In this document: in pieces, positions 30,267 to 39,085 of the stretch | How positions within the stretch are numbered: the first letter of the stretch is position 1 | Layout: each line of letters starts with the position of its first letter | DNA from: an uncultured Collinsella sp. | GTDB lineage: Bacteria > Actinomycetota > Coriobacteriia > Coriobacteriales > Coriobacteriaceae | DNA: 43,914 nucleotides | Assembly: GCA_902493125.1 (NCBI GenBank) | Contig: CABUOF010000007.1 | Coordinates: forward strand, 1-43,914 | Direction of reading: 5' to 3' | Position numbers and translations under genes: made by a program | Notes under the pieces: generated by a model | What the model was told of the DNA's origin: nothing | The model's input: only the letters and a program-made list of their open reading frames with translations | Databases searched by the model: none

Positions 30267-31508
30267 CTAGGGCCTGGGCGTTCCGCAGTTGCTGCAGAAC
30301 TTGCCGCCGTTTTCGCTGCCGCAGTTGGGGCAGAACCACTTGGTCGGTGCCGGGGCGGGTGCGGGGCTGCCACACTCGGGGCAGAACTTGCCGGTGTTGG
30401 TGGCACCGCAACTGCAGGTCCACGTGCCGGCCGCAGGGGCAGCGGCGGGAGCCGGTACGGGGGCGGGTGTCGGAGCCGGCTGTGGGGCAGCCTGCTGCTG
30501 TGCCTGGCCGGCGGCGAACAGCTGGCTGGCGTTCATGCCGCCCATGCCGCCTGCCATGCCCATGCCCATAAAGCCGGCCATCGCGCCGTTGGGGTTGGCG
30601 GCTGCTGCGCGCATCGCATCGCTCTGAGCGCTGGCGATGTTGGCGGCTGCCATGGTGGGATCGCGCATGACCGCGGCCTTCTGCAGGTCCTTGATCATCT
30701 GCTCGTCTTCTTGCGAGGCGGCGATGGAGTTGACGCCAAAGCTCACGATCTCGACACCACGCAGGTCGCGCCAGTCGGCGGAGAGGACCTCGTTGAGCGC
30801 GCGGGCGAGTTCGGTGGTGTGGCCGGGGATGGCACTGTAGCGGATGCCCATCTCCGAGATCTTGGCAAAGGCGGGCTGCAGGGCGGTGAGCAGCTCGGAC
30901 TTAAGCTGGCTGTCGATCTTATCGCGCGTGTAGCTATCGGTCACGTTGCCGCACACGTTGGTGTAGAACAGCAGCGGGTTGGTGATGCGGTACGAATACT
31001 CGCCGTTGCAGCGAACGGAGATGTCGACATCCAGGCCAATGTTGTTATCGACCACGCGGAAGGGCACAGGCGAGGCGGTGCCGTACTTGTTGCCGATGAT
31101 CTCCTTGGTGTTGATGAAGTAGACACGCTGGTCCTTGCCCGCGTCGCCGCCAAAGGTAAAGCGGCTGCCGATATTGGCGAACGTCTCCTTGATGGAGTCG
31201 CGCAGGTTGCCGCTAAAGACGCTCGGCTCGCTGCCGGTGTCAAAGATAAACTCGCCAGGCTCCAGCGCGACCTCGATGATCTTGCCGTTTTGCACCACGA
31301 GCATGCCCTGGCCGTCGTTGACGGCGATGACCGAGCCGTTTGAGATGACGTTGTCCTCGCCGCGCGTGTTGGAGCTGCGGCCGCCGGTGCGCTTGCTGCC
31401 CTTGCAGGCCAAGACGTCAGCGGGCATCGATTCGCAATAGATAAATTCCTTCCACTGGTCGGCCATGACGCCGCCGGCAGCACCCAATCCAGCTTTCAAG
31501 AGTCCCAT
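30267..31508 (-). CDS. SPFH-domain protein with C-terminal zinc ribbons (YdjI-like)
   Basis: The 413-aa protein matches the YdjI/'virion core protein-like' SPFH family. The SPFH region spans about 25-260 (ALEPGEFIFDTG, FGVNSIAASQEDEQMIKDLQ). A glycine/methionine-rich low-complexity part follows (about 285-345). The C-terminus holds two zinc ribbons, CSCGATNTGKFCPECG and CPNCGSENGGKFCSNCG. In Bacillus, YdjI works with membrane proteins YdjG/YdjH and a PspA homologue at the membrane. Here the adjacent gene is a YdjG-like zinc-ribbon protein and no PspA is nearby. This supports a membrane-associated scaffolding or stress role, inferred from the family. Confidence 0.88.
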   Translation of the reverse strand: MGLLKAGLGAAGGVMADQWKEFIYCESMPADVLACKGSKRTGGRSSNTRGEDNVISNGSVIAVNDGQGMLVVQNGKIIEVALEPGEFIFDTGSEPSVFSGNLRDSIKETFANIGSRFTFGGDAGKDQRVYFINTKEIIGNKYGTASPVPFRVVDNNIGLDVDISVRCNGEYSYRITNPLLFYTNVCGNVTDSYTRDKIDSQLKSELLTALQPAFAKISEMGIRYSAIPGHTTELARALNEVLSADWRDLRGVEIVSFGVNSIAASQEDEQMIKDLQKAAVMRDPTMAAANIASAQSDAMRAAAANPNGAMAGFMGMGMAGGMGGMNASQLFAAGQAQQQAAPQPAPTPAPVPAPAAAPAAGTWTCSCGATNTGKFCPECGSPAPAPAPTKWFCPNCGSENGGKFCSNCGTPRP

Positions 31509-31556
31509 GGTGATCTTCCTTTCTCGTCAAAGGCCGGGTGGTATTGGTCAGAATGG

Positions 31557-32867
31557 CTAATCGTCCTTGTTGTCCTTCATGACAACGGTGGTCTCGGTGT
31601 GGCTGAAGGTGTCGTGCTTCTCGGTCAGGTCGAGCTCGCCACAGTAGCAATCGGCGTGGGTGGCCTCGTTGGCCGTCTTGAGCTGGCCCACCAGCAGCAC
31701 GTCTGCGATGACCACGATGATCAACGGCGCGACGATGTTGATGAGGATGCCCTCGATATCAAAGGTGAGGTAGTCCGGATTGAAGGCGTTCTCGCCCATA
31801 AAGAGAATCTGGGAGAGGATAAATCCGATCACGAAGAACAGCACCGAGGCGATGGCGAGCTTGGGCTTGGAGCAGGGGAGCTCGCCGACCATGCGACCGG
31901 TCTGGCCGTTCATGGCAAACAGATAACTCTTGCCGTTCCACGAGGTGGAAAGCATCCACACGGGAAACAGGGCGTAGTCGCTGTCTTCCCAGGTGTAGTC
32001 GAGCTGCTTGCTTTCGACCGTGGCGTCGTCATATTCGTCGACGACGGTCTCGCGCAGGGCCGAGATCGTACTTTCTTCCATACGACGCTCGGCGCGCGCC
32101 TTGCAGGTTTCGCAATCCTCGTCGTAGCGGTTGGCGATGTAGCCGGGCATATACGCGACCGAAAACGGGCGCAGCGCGTCGTAGTCAAACGGCTCGATGG
32201 CGTCCATGTGGCCGTCGGGCATCTTGGACGATCCGTCGACGGGCACGCGCTCAAACGAGATATTGCCTTTACGGTAGGCGTCGTAGTGGTCGGTGGTCGT
32301 GACGGTGCGATCGGATTCCTCAGTCACGGTCTCGTTGGTCGCATCAAAGCACACTTCGCCGTCAACGCGGGCGCCGTAGAGCCAAAACGGCACGTAAACG
32401 CCTTGGACTTCGTCGATATGGTTGCCGGTGACAAAGCTCTTGGGCAGCAGGATCTTGCCCTTGTAGTGCTCCTTGAGTGCGGCCGTGACATCGTCGCGCC
32501 CGAGCTTAAACGGAATCACCAGGTCGGGCGAGAAGTCGCCCGAAAGCTGACCGGGCGCTACGGCGGAGTTGCCGCAGTACGGGCAGGTGGTGACGGCGAC
32601 GGTGCCGTCGGACACGAGCTCGGCGCCGCACGACGAGCAGATGTAGCCGGCGTTTTGAGCCAGCTCCTGCACGGCATCGTCGACAGCAGGCTTGGGGACC
32701 GCGGCTGCGGCATCGGCCTTGTCCTGGCGCTCGCGATAGAGGGCCTCGACTTCTTCGACTTCAAAACGCGAATCGCAGTAGTCGCAGACGAGCTTTTGCT
32801 CGGCACTGGCAAAGTGAAGGGGGCCGCCACACGCGGGGCACTGATAGTTGACACTCTCGAAGGCCAT
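31557..32867 (-). CDS. TFIIB-type zinc-ribbon membrane protein (YdjG-like)
   Basis: The 436-aa protein starts with a TFIIB-like zinc ribbon (YQCPACGGPLHF, LVCDYCDSRFE; residues 8-37) and a second CxxC pair (YICSSCGAEL, TTCPYCGNSA). A long soluble beta-rich domain (about 95-335, PFKLGRDDVTAALKEHYKG, VYVPFWLY) precedes two hydrophobic segments (about 345-400, SVLFFVIGFILSQILF and IVAPLIIVVIADVLLV). It resembles B. subtilis YdjG, the membrane partner of the SPFH protein YdjI. The SPFH gene follows after 48 bp, which supports a complex between the two. GAAAGGA precedes the ATG. Confidence 0.85.
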   Translation of the reverse strand: MAFESVNYQCPACGGPLHFASAEQKLVCDYCDSRFEVEEVEALYRERQDKADAAAAVPKPAVDDAVQELAQNAGYICSSCGAELVSDGTVAVTTCPYCGNSAVAPGQLSGDFSPDLVIPFKLGRDDVTAALKEHYKGKILLPKSFVTGNHIDEVQGVYVPFWLYGARVDGEVCFDATNETVTEESDRTVTTTDHYDAYRKGNISFERVPVDGSSKMPDGHMDAIEPFDYDALRPFSVAYMPGYIANRYDEDCETCKARAERRMEESTISALRETVVDEYDDATVESKQLDYTWEDSDYALFPVWMLSTSWNGKSYLFAMNGQTGRMVGELPCSKPKLAIASVLFFVIGFILSQILFMGENAFNPDYLTFDIEGILINIVAPLIIVVIADVLLVGQLKTANEATHADCYCGELDLTEKHDTFSHTETTVVMKDNKDD

Positions 32868-32891
32868 GATCGGTCCTTTCCGTGCCGCAGG

Positions 32892-33629
32892 CTATGCGCC
32901 GATGGCGCCGCCGCAGTATTCGCAGCGCCCGCTGGCATCGGGAATGGTGGTTGCACCGCAGAAGGGACAGGTGACCGCGGTCTTGGGGGCCTTGGCGGCC
33001 ACGACGCTGTCGCGCGTTTCCTGGCGCAGCTGCACTAGCGCGTCGCGGACCTCGGTTGCCTGGCGCTTGGCCTCGCGGTATTCGATGGAACCGCGCTGCT
33101 CGATGGTGGAGTCGTTCACGCGCAGATCGATCTGGGTAAAGTACGGCGTGTTGACGTGGATGGTCAGATTGAAGTCGTAATCCAGGTCGTAGCGCGGCGG
33201 GTTATAGCTCTCGCGCTCGCCGTCCTTGGTCTCGCGATAGATCTCGGTGCGATGCTCGTCGATATCCATATCGCAGCCGAGTACCTGCGAGAACTCGATG
33301 ATGTCGGGGTTGGCGTCGCGCCAGCGGCTCTGCGAGGTAATGATCAGCAGGCCCGCGTCTTCGTCGAGCATGATGTTGGTGCGCCCGGCAGAGAGCGTGC
33401 GCGTGGGGTTGAACGAGGCCAGGCGCTCGGCATTGGCCTCGCGGTAGGCGAGTTGCTCGCGGATATCGTCCGCGGTGCTGGAGCGATAGCCGTGAAAGTA
33501 GGGGGAGAGCTTGCCGGCGCACTCTTTGCACAGGTAGCCTTCATTGATTTTCGTCTTACCTAGAAGTCCCAGCTCGGTACCGCAAATCGCGCACTCTTTC
33601 TTCTCGAACATCTTGTCAAAGAAGCCCAT
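32892..33629 (-). CDS. DUF4428 and zinc-ribbon protein
   Basis: The 245-aa cytoplasmic protein opens with a DUF4428 zinc-binding module (CAICGTELGLLGKTKINEGY, then LCKECAGKL; residues 12-40), followed by an alpha/beta region (about 60-180, including YNPPRYDLDYDFNLTIHVNT) and a helical segment. It ends in a zinc ribbon (CPFCGATTIPDASGRCEYCG). It is the first gene of the leftward four-gene operon, with short gaps of 24, 48 and 81 bp between members. A ribosome site GGGAGGC precedes the ATG. Function unknown; the multiple zinc ribbons across the operon suggest protein-protein contacts. Confidence 0.85.
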   Translation of the reverse strand: MGFFDKMFEKKECAICGTELGLLGKTKINEGYLCKECAGKLSPYFHGYRSSTADDIREQLAYREANAERLASFNPTRTLSAGRTNIMLDEDAGLLIITSQSRWRDANPDIIEFSQVLGCDMDIDEHRTEIYRETKDGERESYNPPRYDLDYDFNLTIHVNTPYFTQIDLRVNDSTIEQRGSIEYREAKRQATEVRDALVQLRQETRDSVVAAKAPKTAVTCPFCGATTIPDASGRCEYCGGAIGA

Positions 33630-33772
33630 GGCTGCCTCCCATCAACTGGTAGCGTGTGTCACTTTTGATGATGGGGGAGTGCGCGATCCTTCGCGATACC
33701 CAGACGGCTCAAGGAGTCTCCACAACTGGGACACATGGCCCATTTTTGATTAGTCGTTGGGGACACTCTTCG

Positions 33773-33805
33773 GCCACTCATTGGGGACGTACTTACATGA
33801 GTGGC
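33773..33805. repeat. Dispersed GGGGAC hairpin repeat (copy B)
   Basis: GCCACTCAT (33773-33781) pairs with ATGAGTGGC (33797-33805) around TGGGGACGTACTTAC. Nearly the same sequence occurs at 40445-40474, and a related one at 5998-6022. The 33630-33846 gap holds this repeat plus two more GGGGAC blocks, and no recognisable gene. Confidence 0.7.
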
Positions 33806-33846
33806 AGCTGGGGACACTCCATGCCGAATGTGGCGGCTGCCGCTCG

Positions 33847-35358
33847 CTACGCTACGGTCACGGCAACCTGGGCGTAGCGGCTGCAGGGGCGCTCGGCGCG
33901 TGTCTGCACGGTAAGGGTGAGCACAAAGCGGTCGCCGGGCTGCGCGTCGGCGGGCACGATAAAAGCGGTGCTCACCGTGCATTCCTGCCACAGCGAAAGA
34001 TCCTGCGTGCCTGCATAGCTCGACGGGTCCACGGCGACATCCCAATGCGCATCGAAGCCCTTGCCGTCGGGGTCGACGATGGCCGCTGCAAGGACGACAC
34101 GCTCACCGGCTGCGGCGCTGCGGTCGGCCGTGACCTCGGCAACATGTGCCGGATGCGAACACGCTGCCGGATCATGGGCGCACCATTGCGCGCGGGCGGC
34201 AAAGTCTTCCTGGTAGGCGCGCAGGTAAGGATTGAGGTTGCTGCTCGCGGGTGTACCCAAAGCGGCAAAACCAGTGGGTGCGTCCGAGTCGGGGTGACCG
34301 TCGAGGAACATGCGGCCGAGCAGCGTGTCGAAGCCGCGGTCATCGATACCGCGCAGGCCAAACGGCAGCAGCGGAATATAGGTCATGCTGTCGCCTTCGC
34401 CCATAAAGTCGCCGCGCTCAAACTGCATCGCGGGCACGCCTTCTAGACCCCAATCCAGACGGGCATGCTTGCCAAACTGAAAGCGCTCGGGCTCGTTTTC
34501 GTAGACCTTGCCATCGCCATAGAGCATATAGCGCGCCATGAGGGGGCCGTTGCCCTGCGTGAGATTCTGCTCGGGCCAAGGAGCCTGAAACAACGGCAGC
34601 GAATCGGGCTGCGCCATCTTGGCGTCGACATAGCCGCCATACATATAGGGCACGCGCCAAAAGATGAGCTCGGGAAAGAGCTCGCGTCCATGGTCGAGCC
34701 ATGAGTTGTCCTGCCCTATGCCATCGGCAACGCCCATCACGCGCACCTTCTGATAGACCCGCTGCTGCACGGCGGGCCATTCGGGCGTGGCGCGATAACG
34801 CTCGGCGATGCTCATGAGGGCGCGAACGATGGTGTTCATGCCGCCCCAGCTGAGCAGCCATAACGTACGCGGGTCGTCGTCCATGATGGCGTCGGCGATG
34901 ACCCGCGAACCTGGTGTTTCCTCGCGCACATCGCCCTCAAAAGCAACATTTCCCACAAAGGTGCGCTCGATCATCTGGGCAGGCGTGGGAAACGGCGGCT
35001 CACCGGCAGCGTCCGCATTCGCCTGCAACTGCGGCCAAGCCTGGGCATACTCATTACTCCAGAGACTTTCGATCCAATGCTCGGGAAACGGACGATACTC
35101 ACGAAGCTCCCCGGCCAGCGGATCGGGCTCATGAGGCACAACAGCCCACTCGTAAGAGCGACGCCCCTTAGTCCGCCAATGCGAATTCACCTCGCCGAGC
35201 GTATGGACGCCATCGCCAAGAAAGTGATACTGCGAAGCCGTATACACCACAGCCTGAACATCAAGCACATTAAGATACAGAGCCAAATGAACGAGTGAGT
35301 TCATATCGTCGACTTCCATATCAGTAGTAACAATCACCCGAGTTAACTCTTGGGACAT
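33847..35358 (-). CDS. Nucleoside-hydrolase-like DUF1593 (Sde182-type) protein
   Basis: The 503-aa protein has an N-terminal nucleoside-hydrolase-like domain of the DUF1593/Sde182 family (about 6-320): RVIVTTDMEVDDMNSLVHLA (the acidic motif differs from the true DxDxGxDD), AVVYTASQYHF, LWLLSWGGMNTIVRAL, and VRVMGVADGIGQDN. The C-terminal 90 residues form an Ig-like beta domain (AEVTADRSAAAGERVVLAAA). Many relatives are secreted plant-polysaccharide-associated proteins; no signal peptide is visible here. Start: GGAG with an 8-nt spacer points to ATG 35358 rather than the longer 35382 reading. It is transcribed alone, and no promoter was identified. Substrate unknown; the plant-glycoside context supports sugar cleavage. 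Confidence 0.85.
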   Translation of the reverse strand: MSQELTRVIVTTDMEVDDMNSLVHLALYLNVLDVQAVVYTASQYHFLGDGVHTLGEVNSHWRTKGRRSYEWAVVPHEPDPLAGELREYRPFPEHWIESLWSNEYAQAWPQLQANADAAGEPPFPTPAQMIERTFVGNVAFEGDVREETPGSRVIADAIMDDDPRTLWLLSWGGMNTIVRALMSIAERYRATPEWPAVQQRVYQKVRVMGVADGIGQDNSWLDHGRELFPELIFWRVPYMYGGYVDAKMAQPDSLPLFQAPWPEQNLTQGNGPLMARYMLYGDGKVYENEPERFQFGKHARLDWGLEGVPAMQFERGDFMGEGDSMTYIPLLPFGLRGIDDRGFDTLLGRMFLDGHPDSDAPTGFAALGTPASSNLNPYLRAYQEDFAARAQWCAHDPAACSHPAHVAEVTADRSAAAGERVVLAAAIVDPDGKGFDAHWDVAVDPSSYAGTQDLSLWQECTVSTAFIVPADAQPGDRFVLTLTVQTRAERPCSRYAQVAVTVA

Positions 35359-35486
35359 AGGAACAGCTCCAATCAAAATCAATTCAGCCAGTTACGCGCA
35401 AGGCAAGACGGGACCCACGCCCCCATCGCCATCGACCCGGCGTGCTGCCGGAAGCGGCCGGCCAGGGTCTCAGCAATGGAAACACA

Positions 35487-35609
35487 GCGGGCACTGGGGT
35501 TTACCTCTGCAAACATTCCGCAGGGGGCATGGTCCGGCGCAGCGCGAAGCGCAAAGCGCCGAACCATGCATGCCCGAGGACGTTTGCAGAGGTAAACCCC
35601 AGTGCCCGC
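35487..35609. repeat. 123-bp long hairpin with 28-bp perfect arms
   Basis: Positions 35487-35514 (starting GCGGGCACTGGGG) are the exact reverse complement of 35582-35609. Inner arms also pair: GGGCATGGT near 35525 and GGCGC at 35536 with GCGCC and ACCATGC near 35556-35572, with a small bulge. It lies 12 bp beyond the esterase stop and could form a cruciform, stabilise that mRNA's 3' end, or be a mobile palindromic element. There is no T-tract. Confidence 0.85.
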
Positions 35610-35620
35610 GAAGGGACGGA

Positions 35621-36958
35621 TTACCTATCGACCCTGGCCGACCACTCCCAGCAGCCCACCGGCTCGCCGTCGATGAGTACGTTGCCCCCGTCGAAGTCTT
35701 GATAACACAGGTCGTTGAATTGGTGGATCCACACGCCGTGGTTGAACGTCTTCTTAGGCGAGCCATCGGCCTCGCGATAGCGCCCGGTCAGGTCCTCGAC
35801 ATGGCTAAAGTAGGTGAGGTGCACGTTGGCTCCGGCGTCACGCAGGCGTGCCGTGAGCGGCAGCGCGGTCTGTTGCGGAGACACGAGCTCGTCGCCCTTG
35901 GAGTGCGTAAACCACAGCGGTGTCTTGGCAAGCGCGGCTACGTCCTCGTCCGTGGCGTTGTACCACGGGGCACAGCAGGGAAGGCCGGCGGCAAAGAAAT
36001 CGGGGTAGTCGGCGCACAGGCGCAGGGTCATAAAGCCGCCGTTGGAAAGGCCGGCGACCACGATGCGATCGGTGTCGATGCGCTCGGCATGCTCGGCGAC
36101 AAACTCGTCGATGAGCGCCTTGAGTACGGGGGAGTAGATGCTCTGGTTGGAGCGACCGAGCTGCTCGACGCCGTTATCCATCCAAAACGTGGGTGACTGC
36201 GGCACGAGCACCCAGGCAAAGCCGCCAAAGTAGCGCTGGATTTGCGCCTGGCTAATGGCTGTCACGCGGTTGCCGATATAGGCGCGCGCGGGGCCCTCGC
36301 CTTGCGTGGAACCCTTGCCTTCACCGGCGCCGTGCAGGTACACCACGAGCGGGGCCTTTTGGGGCACGACCATGGCCTCGGGCGCGAAGGGATTGAAGCA
36401 GGCCGAGTCCTCTGCCTTAAAGCTGGGCTCAAAGAAGCCGTACTCGAGTGCGATGCCATTGACGGCGGTCTTTTGTACGGCATTGCTCCAGCCCTTGAGC
36501 GCGGGGCAGATGTCGCCGCGACAGGTATCGAAGACCAGGCCGCAGGTGGGGTCGTCGCCGTCGTTGCCGGGAAGAGCCGCGAGCTGCGTGATGCGCAGCT
36601 GGTCATCGAGCATGCGCGAGCCCAGGACGCTGCCTTCGATCTTTTTGGTCAGGCGCTGCTCGGCGACCTCGAGTGCCACATGGGTGCCCACGGCGAGCTT
36701 GCGGCCGTTCTCGTCGCACGGATACGCGGCGAGAACGTCGATGTAACCCACGGAGGGCGCGGCATGGTCGGCGCCGTGCTCCTTGCGCATCAGGACCTCT
36801 CCCGTGCGCTCGTGACGCTCTGCATATATATGGAAAGTGTTCGCATCGATATCGTTGGCGCGCACGGTGCAGGGCAGGTCGAGAACGACCTTGCTGATCC
36901 AGGGGCCAAAGTCGCCCAAGGTGGTGACGGTTGCGTAGGTACACGATTTGAGTTCCAT
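35621..36958 (-). CDS. Alpha/beta-hydrolase esterase of the prolyl-oligopeptidase type with Ig-like N-terminal domain
   Basis: The 445-aa protein has an N-terminal beta-sandwich (about 1-170) and a catalytic alpha/beta hydrolase domain (about 200-445). Catalytic elements are visible: oxyanion strand LVVYLHGAGEGKG, nucleophile elbow GLSNGG, the Asp block SKGDELV, and the histidine in FNHGVWIHQF. This matches esterases/peptidases such as feruloyl-, acetyl- or glucuronoyl-esterase relatives acting on plant sugars. No signal peptide is seen, so it is cytoplasmic. Strong GGAGGC before ATG 36958 excludes the longer frame from 37015. It is divergent from the PTS gene across a 490-bp region with shared operator half-sites. 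Substrate inferred as acylated plant glycosides. Confidence 0.85.
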   Translation of the reverse strand: MELKSCTYATVTTLGDFGPWISKVVLDLPCTVRANDIDANTFHIYAERHERTGEVLMRKEHGADHAAPSVGYIDVLAAYPCDENGRKLAVGTHVALEVAEQRLTKKIEGSVLGSRMLDDQLRITQLAALPGNDGDDPTCGLVFDTCRGDICPALKGWSNAVQKTAVNGIALEYGFFEPSFKAEDSACFNPFAPEAMVVPQKAPLVVYLHGAGEGKGSTQGEGPARAYIGNRVTAISQAQIQRYFGGFAWVLVPQSPTFWMDNGVEQLGRSNQSIYSPVLKALIDEFVAEHAERIDTDRIVVAGLSNGGFMTLRLCADYPDFFAAGLPCCAPWYNATDEDVAALAKTPLWFTHSKGDELVSPQQTALPLTARLRDAGANVHLTYFSHVEDLTGRYREADGSPKKTFNHGVWIHQFNDLCYQDFDGGNVLIDGEPVGCWEWSARVDR

Positions 36959-36983
36959 GAGCTGCCTCCTTTGTGCCGCAAAT

Positions 36984-37342
36984 ACTAAACAATCGCGGCA
37001 ATACAATCTAAACATGTTTAGTGTAAAGCAGAATTAGAGAATAAGCAGATGAACTCGGTAAACGGTCAAATCAAACACTCAATGAACTACTAAACACTCG
37101 TTTACTACTATCTAGCAGGGCTTTTGTTGATGAGTCAACAAGGAATTTGGGTGACAGATTATATAAAATCCCACGTAGATGGCCATTTATAAATAAACAG
37201 CACTATATGTAATGCCTTGGCATTCAATTACGTTCACCCCCGATTTCCTACCGTTCATCGGACTGCAAACGGCAAAACTGCCACAAATTCAACGCTTCGT
37301 GTAAACTAAGCGCTGTAAACGTTCAGTAAACAGATTGTTTAC
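36984..37342. promoter_or_regulatory. Divergent regulatory region with TGTTTA/TAAACA operator sites
   Basis: The 490-bp AT-rich gap (36959-37448) holds palindromic sites: CTAAACATGTTTAG (37008-37021), TAAACACTCGTTTA (37091-37104), and GTAAACAGATTGTTTAC (37326-37342). CGTTCAGTAAACA (37320-37332) is the inverse of TGTTTACTGAACA (15801-15813) except for one end base. Single half-sites occur at 36985-36991 and elsewhere. The same half-sites lie before the LacI-type gene and its operon. Confidence 0.6.
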
Positions 37343-37448
37343 GACAGCGTATCTAAGGGTTCGGTAACCGTAAGGGGTTATAGTCACCGGGCCAAAGGCG
37401 TGCCTGCGCCCAAGCGATTAGGCACACGATGATATGGGGAGGGGTCCC

Positions 37449-38876
37449 ATGGCAGTAGATAACAAGCAGATTGCCACCGATGTCCTCGAGCTCGTGGGCG
37501 GTGCGGAAAATGTCACCGTCGCCACCAACTGCATGACGCGTCTGCGTCTGACGCTCAAGGACAACAACAAGGCCGACGTGGAGAAGATCAAGAAGGTCAA
37601 GGGTGTTCTGGGCTGCCAGTTCGCCGGCAGCCAGCTCCAGGTCATCATCGGCCAGAACGTGCCCAAGGTGCTCGCCGAGTTCGTCGCCATGTCCGGCGTC
37701 AAGCAGGGTGCCGCGGTCGACGAGAACCTCGACGCTTCCAAGGAGAAGTTCGAGATCAAGAACCTGCCCAACATCATCCTCGACTACCTGTCGGGTTCCA
37801 TGACCCAGCTGATTCCGCTGCTCATGGCCGGAGGTCTGTTCCGCACCATCGCCGCGGTCCTCGGCCCCACCATGCTCGGCGTTCTCTCCGATACCGATCC
37901 GACCTACACGTTCCTCTACACCACCCTGTACGAGGCCACGTTTACCTTTATCCCCATCTACCTGGGCTATGCCGCTGCTAAGAAGCTCAGCGCCTCTCCG
38001 GTTCTGGGCATGCTCCTCGGCGGCGCTCTCATGGCCCCGTCCGTCGTGAGCGTCGCGACTCAGGAGGGTGGCGGAATCATCTCCGTCTACGGCATCCAGA
38101 TCGCCGCTGCCAACTACCAGCAGTCCGTCCTGCCGATCATCCTCTCGGTGCCCGTCCTGTACTTTGTTGAGAAGTTCTTTAAGAAGGTCATGCCCGACGT
38201 GCTGTCCACGGTCTTCACGCCGTTCTGCACCATGATCGTCACCATTCCCATCGCCTTCATCGTCCTTGCCCCGATCGGTAACGAGATCGGTAGCCTCATC
38301 GCCAACGCCCTCTTTGGTCTTGCTGACCTTGGCGGTATCGGTATCCTGATCGTCATGGCCATCCTCGGCGCCTTCTGGCAGCTCTTCGTGGTCTGCGGCA
38401 TGCACATGCCCGTCATCCTGCTCGCTCAGGTCCAGATCATCGCCGCCGGCTACGATCCCTTCGTCTTCGTTTCCACCAACTGCGCTATGGCCGCTGTCTG
38501 GGGCTGCGCCTTCGGGGCCTTCCTCAAGATGAAGAACCCCGACGAGAAGGGTCTTGCCCTGGGTTACGTCATCTCCGCCATCGCCGGCGGCGTCACCGAG
38601 CCCGCGCTCTTCGGTATCCTCATGCGCTTCCGTCGCACCATGCTCGGTATGTTCATCGGCGGTGCCATCGGCGCTGTGTTCTCCGGCCTCATGGGTGTTA
38701 CCTACTACCTGGCCGGCGGTGCCTCCAACTTCCTGGTCTTCACCAACTACCTGCAGGGTGGCCAGATGAACACCGTCTGGGCTATCGTCGGTATGGCGAT
38801 CTCCTTTGTCATCGCAGCCGCCGTCGTCTTTGCCACTGGCTTCTCCAAGGAGGAGCTCGCCGAGATGGAGGCCTAA
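37449..38876 (+). CDS. PTS transporter subunit IIBC, Glc-superfamily beta-glucoside type
   Basis: The 475-aa permease has an N-terminal IIB domain (1-85) with the phospho-Cys28 in TNCMTRLRL, and a IIC domain (about 105-470) with about 8-10 membrane helices and the conserved GGVTEPALFGI motif near residue 390. The IIA domain is missing, so a glucose-type IIA (Crr) from elsewhere must supply phosphate. It resembles beta-glucoside/trehalose/sucrose-type PTS permeases. An in-frame upstream ATG (37434) overlaps the GGGGAGGGG ribosome site, so 37449 is the start. Operators upstream match those of the isomerase operon. It is followed by a terminator and then the DUF4038 gene, so a plant disaccharide or glycoside is the likely substrate. 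Confidence 0.93.
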   Translation: MAVDNKQIATDVLELVGGAENVTVATNCMTRLRLTLKDNNKADVEKIKKVKGVLGCQFAGSQLQVIIGQNVPKVLAEFVAMSGVKQGAAVDENLDASKEKFEIKNLPNIILDYLSGSMTQLIPLLMAGGLFRTIAAVLGPTMLGVLSDTDPTYTFLYTTLYEATFTFIPIYLGYAAAKKLSASPVLGMLLGGALMAPSVVSVATQEGGGIISVYGIQIAAANYQQSVLPIILSVPVLYFVEKFFKKVMPDVLSTVFTPFCTMIVTIPIAFIVLAPIGNEIGSLIANALFGLADLGGIGILIVMAILGAFWQLFVVCGMHMPVILLAQVQIIAAGYDPFVFVSTNCAMAAVWGCAFGAFLKMKNPDEKGLALGYVISAIAGGVTEPALFGILMRFRRTMLGMFIGGAIGAVFSGLMGVTYYLAGGASNFLVFTNYLQGGQMNTVWAIVGMAISFVIAAAVVFATGFSKEELAEMEA

Positions 38877-38917
38877 GGCCAAGCCATTCGGTCACACGCG
38901 ACCTTACCTACACGACA

Positions 38918-38954
38918 GGGCCCCGTCAGGCGCAAGCCCGGCGGGGCCCTTCTT
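38918..38954 (+). terminator. Terminator after the PTS gene
   Basis: GGGCCCCG (38918-38925) pairs with CGGGGCCC (38942-38949), followed by TTCTT. Confidence 0.8.
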
Positions 38955-39085
38955 ACAAGGTAGACTGATTGGGATGGGAGATGCCCGCCCACAAGGGCTT
39001 GCTAAACGACGGAGGCTTTCGCGCGGGGTTACCGCGAAAGAATCTGCCGGTTCGCAACTCCTTTATCAAACGAAAGGACATGCAG

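Noticed and set aside
29337..33038. Long plus-strand frames (29337-31343 and 31599-33038) opposite the zinc-ribbon operon
   Set aside because: The minus strand encodes proteins with lipobox, SPFH and CxxC motifs; the plus-strand translations are featureless antisense shadows.
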